Below, piece by piece: positions 6,350 to 8,062 of a stretch of 8,062 nt of DNA. Origin of the DNA: Acidobacteriota bacterium (lineage in GTDB: Bacteria; Acidobacteriota; Blastocatellia; Pyrinomonadales; Pyrinomonadaceae); contig QHXE01000601.1 of the NCBI GenBank assembly GCA_003222835.1, positions 1-8,062 of the forward strand, in the 5' to 3' direction. Each line of letters begins with the position of its first letter. Position 1 is the stretch's first letter. A program made the translations under genes and the position numbers. The notes beneath the pieces are model-generated. The model did no database searches. It was not told the DNA's origin and saw only the letters and a program-made list of their open reading frames with translations.

Positions 6350-7606
6350 TCAACGATTCTCGCGCGGCAGGTAGAGTTCGACCTTGTGATTGAGATCGAA
6401 ACCGCTGCGGGATGATTCGTGCTTCGTCACCGTTGTATGACTGCTCATCAGCGGCATGGCGATTGTGATTCCTTCGGGCAGGATCGGGCCGACAGCGAAC
6501 AATCCTGTCCAATCGAAAGTAGGCTCCGTCCCCGGACAATCCTTCCGATAGCGATTAGGAATATATTCCCCCGTCGGCTTGATACTCAGGAATTTCAGTT
6601 CGTTGCCCTGACGCAGGCCGTGAGCCACGATCTTAAAGACATTTGCTGCGGGAGTGAAGGTGATAGCGCACCAACCCCCGGCACCCTTCTCGCGTCCTGG
6701 CAGGAAACTGATTCTCGCGCTGCCACAGTAATGCTTAGTCAGGGTGCCGCATTCAACGGCGCCTGTACGCGGATTGAATGTGAAACTGAAGGCTGCATAG
6801 ATGGAATACCCATATTCCTCATCTGGTTTGGTCAAGCGCCCCTCGGTCGTCCACACTCCGGTGAGACCCGCCGGCAAATAAATGAGATCGAAAGTTTCGA
6901 AGCCAATGTTTTTTGCCCAGTCTTCAGCAGCGGCAGTGAAGCTGAGTAGTCCGGGCTCAGCATCGCGCGGCACCGTGTAATGAAAGTGGTGCTCGCTCGT
7001 CGACTGTTTTCCTTCGCAGGCTTTTTGCGGTGTTTCCGGTGAGCTCTGCGTATTTAATGCCGGATCGACCAGCGTCAAGCGACGTATACAGGTCGTGGCA
7101 GGCTGGCTCTCTTCGCCAGCGACTACGATTTCGATAGTTTCGCCCGGAGTTACCATGGTGCCGTTCTTCGGAGAGATGACCCGCACCGAAGGTTTGGTCG
7201 TGTCGGGTGCGATCTCGAGGTCCCAACTGCCGTCACCAATCTGGGCGCTCGCCGAATCGAAAGCTTCGTACTGCAAATTGCGGAGTTCACCTGGTCTATC
7301 GCGGTGCCAGCCATAATCGCAGACCCTCAAGTTCACATTCTTAGCCGATGCGGGTAACTTAATAGGCGCTTCGCCTTTCGACGACCTAACGTAAGCAACA
7401 CGGGGGTCATACTCAAAGCCCAACTTCGCCGTATCGCCGACCGGATCAGTTGCCTGAAGGACTAAGTCAGCCGGCGAGACCGCATGAACCAGGTTGGCTT
7501 GACGACTTTCGCGGCTGCCGCCCGACCCGATCACCGTCGCGCCAATGTTCAAGACTGCCAGACACACAATTATCGTAAGGCTGGCGTGCCGATTATCCTT
7601 ATTCAT
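6350..7606 (-). CDS. Secreted protein with Ig-like domain, function unknown
   Basis: The 418-aa product starts with a short basic stretch (MNKDNRHASL) and a hydrophobic core at about residues 10-27, so it is very likely exported. Residues of about 137-245 resemble a bacterial Ig-like module: DTTKPSVRVISPKNGTMVTP opens it, and strands follow up to LSFTAAAEDWAKNIGFETFD. The C-terminal part (about 248-415) begins LTGVWTTEGRLTKPDEEYGY and is rich in aromatic residues and beta-strand-like pattern. It matched no family I can name. Seven cysteines lie after the signal (96, 173, 197, 286, 294, 313, 357), which fits disulphide bonding outside the cytoplasm. The ATG at 7606 has GGAGG 6 nt upstream. The lyase gene follows in the same direction with a related upstream module, so a shared role in binding or processing an extracellular glycan is a reasonable inference, not a demonstrated one. 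Confidence 0.8.
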   Translation of the reverse strand: MNKDNRHASLTIIVCLAVLNIGATVIGSGGSRESRQANLVHAVSPADLVLQATDPVGDTAKLGFEYDPRVAYVRSSKGEAPIKLPASAKNVNLRVCDYGWHRDRPGELRNLQYEAFDSASAQIGDGSWDLEIAPDTTKPSVRVISPKNGTMVTPGETIEIVVAGEESQPATTCIRRLTLVDPALNTQSSPETPQKACEGKQSTSEHHFHYTVPRDAEPGLLSFTAAAEDWAKNIGFETFDLIYLPAGLTGVWTTEGRLTKPDEEYGYSIYAAFSFTFNPRTGAVECGTLTKHYCGSARISFLPGREKGAGGWCAITFTPAANVFKIVAHGLRQGNELKFLSIKPTGEYIPNRYRKDCPGTEPTFDWTGLFAVGPILPEGITIAMPLMSSHTTVTKHESSRSGFDLNHKVELYLPRENR

Positions 7607-7612
7607 ATTCAA

Positions 7613-7617
7613 CCTCC
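7613..7617 (-). promoter_or_regulatory. Ribosome binding site of the Ig-like secreted protein
   Basis: GGAGG on the minus strand is 6 nt before the ATG at 7606. It decides against the in-frame TTG at 7612, which directly abuts the site. Confidence 0.75.
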
Positions 7618-7673
7618 AGAGCTTGTGCTTTTAGGCTGCTTGCAAAGAGCCTCGCTGCGCGGAGCTGATTTCT

Positions 7674-7754
7674 ATTGAACGACATTAGCCGTCAAGGCGA
7701 ATTGCAATGCAATCCAACGTCAGAATTGACCGAGCGTGGCGATTACCTCCAACC
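7674..7754 (-). promoter_or_regulatory. Upstream module of the Ig-like protein gene, related to the one at 6265-6341
   Basis: On the minus strand it begins GGTTGGAG and ends TTCAAT, as does its partner apart from an ATCAAT/TTCAAT change. The conserved right part holds GCATTGCAATTCGCCTTGAC followed by GGCTAATG; the hexamer TTGACG aligns with TTGACA of the partner. A few single-base or short gaps are needed in the left half. It ends 67 nt before the ATG of the gene it precedes. No clear -10 box is visible, so whether it is a promoter, an operator or just a dispersed repeat remains open. Confidence 0.5.
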
Positions 7755-7858
7755 TTCGATTCAATCAATCAAGTTGAGAATTACCTTCCCCGAGCTCGTG
7801 TCCAGTGAGTTGGATGGCGGCGTACCTGTGCGACAGCGCTGATGCGCATTAATATGTC

Positions 7859-8062
7859 CTACCCTCCCAAGGCCACAACTTGACCGACGCGAAGCTCGCC
7901 CGCCCTGACCACCGTGCCGTATACGCCGGCGTAATTCTCGTTCATACGAACAACAGTCTTCATCACCTCAGCATCTCGCTCGGCTGTGTCTGGGTCAAGA
8001 TTAACCATGACACATCGCTCGTCCTTCATAGTAACCCTGATGGCTGCCCCCCTGTTCCCTTC
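7859..8062 (-). CDS. MOSC domain protein, C-terminal part only (gene enters from the right edge)
   Basis: The frame is open from the right edge to a TAG at 7859 and gives 67 residues. They show the end of a MOSC domain: a strand (AAIRVTM), then RCVMVNLDPDTAERDAEVMK, then NENYAGVYGTVVRAGELRVG and a terminal QVVALGG. The pattern of CVMVNLDP, an asparagine-containing loop, GVYGTV and a final G-x-L/I-x-VG-Q/D strand is characteristic of MOSC (molybdenum cofactor sulfurase C-terminal) proteins such as the YcbX group. These carry or transfer sulphur or act as molybdenum-dependent reductases. The start, the N-terminal beta-barrel and the conserved cysteine expected further upstream lie outside the window. 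No functional link with the secreted proteins downstream is apparent; the 252-nt gap suggests separate transcription. Confidence 0.78.
   Translation of the reverse strand, partial: EGNRGAAIRVTMKDERCVMVNLDPDTAERDAEVMKTVVRMNENYAGVYGTVVRAGELRVGQVVALGG

Noticed and set aside
6419..6949. 176-codon plus-strand frame opposite the Ig-like protein gene
   Set aside because: It lies fully inside a gene with a signal peptide and strong ribosome binding site on the other strand, and its own translation has no coherent features.

Overview
The window is a compact bacterial segment in which every supported gene lies on the minus strand, so it reads from right to left. The genes carry purine-rich ribosome binding sites and short gaps. 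No tRNA, rRNA, transposase, phage gene or CRISPR array was seen. The mix of a multi-membrane-span GAF histidine kinase, a heparinase-like lyase, VOC proteins and short intergenic repeats would fit a soil bacterium such as an Acidobacteriota member. That placement is an impression from gene style, not a proof.

Right part (about 4250-8062): the C-terminal end of a MOSC-domain protein runs in from the right edge. It is followed by a secreted Ig-like protein of unknown function (418 aa) and a secreted heparinase II/III-type polysaccharide lyase (657 aa). The last two genes are each preceded by a related segment of about 80 bp, including a TTGACA/TTGACG hexamer in a conserved setting. This suggests a duplicated control region and shared regulation, probably for handling an acidic polysaccharide outside the cytoplasm.

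Middle part (3266-4232): two small, mutually dissimilar VOC (glyoxalase/bleomycin-resistance fold) proteins follow. The first starts 20 nt after the lyase stop and may be cotranscribed with it. A 290-bp gap then holds a strong GC-rich hairpin, an open frame coding a possible orphaned membrane segment, and one copy of a short repeat.

Left part (1-3027): a 688-aa membrane histidine kinase with no response regulator in view, a complete 2'-5' RNA ligase/2H phosphodiesterase, and the first 53 codons of a secreted protein that leaves the left edge. Three copies of a repeat with the core GAGCGGTAGCGAC sit at the borders of the kinase and RNA ligase genes. Two lie 22-24 nt upstream of start codons, and the third supplies the kinase stop codon.

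No complete new defence or mobile system is evident. The most interesting signals are the paired upstream modules, the repeat family and the uncharacterised secreted protein.
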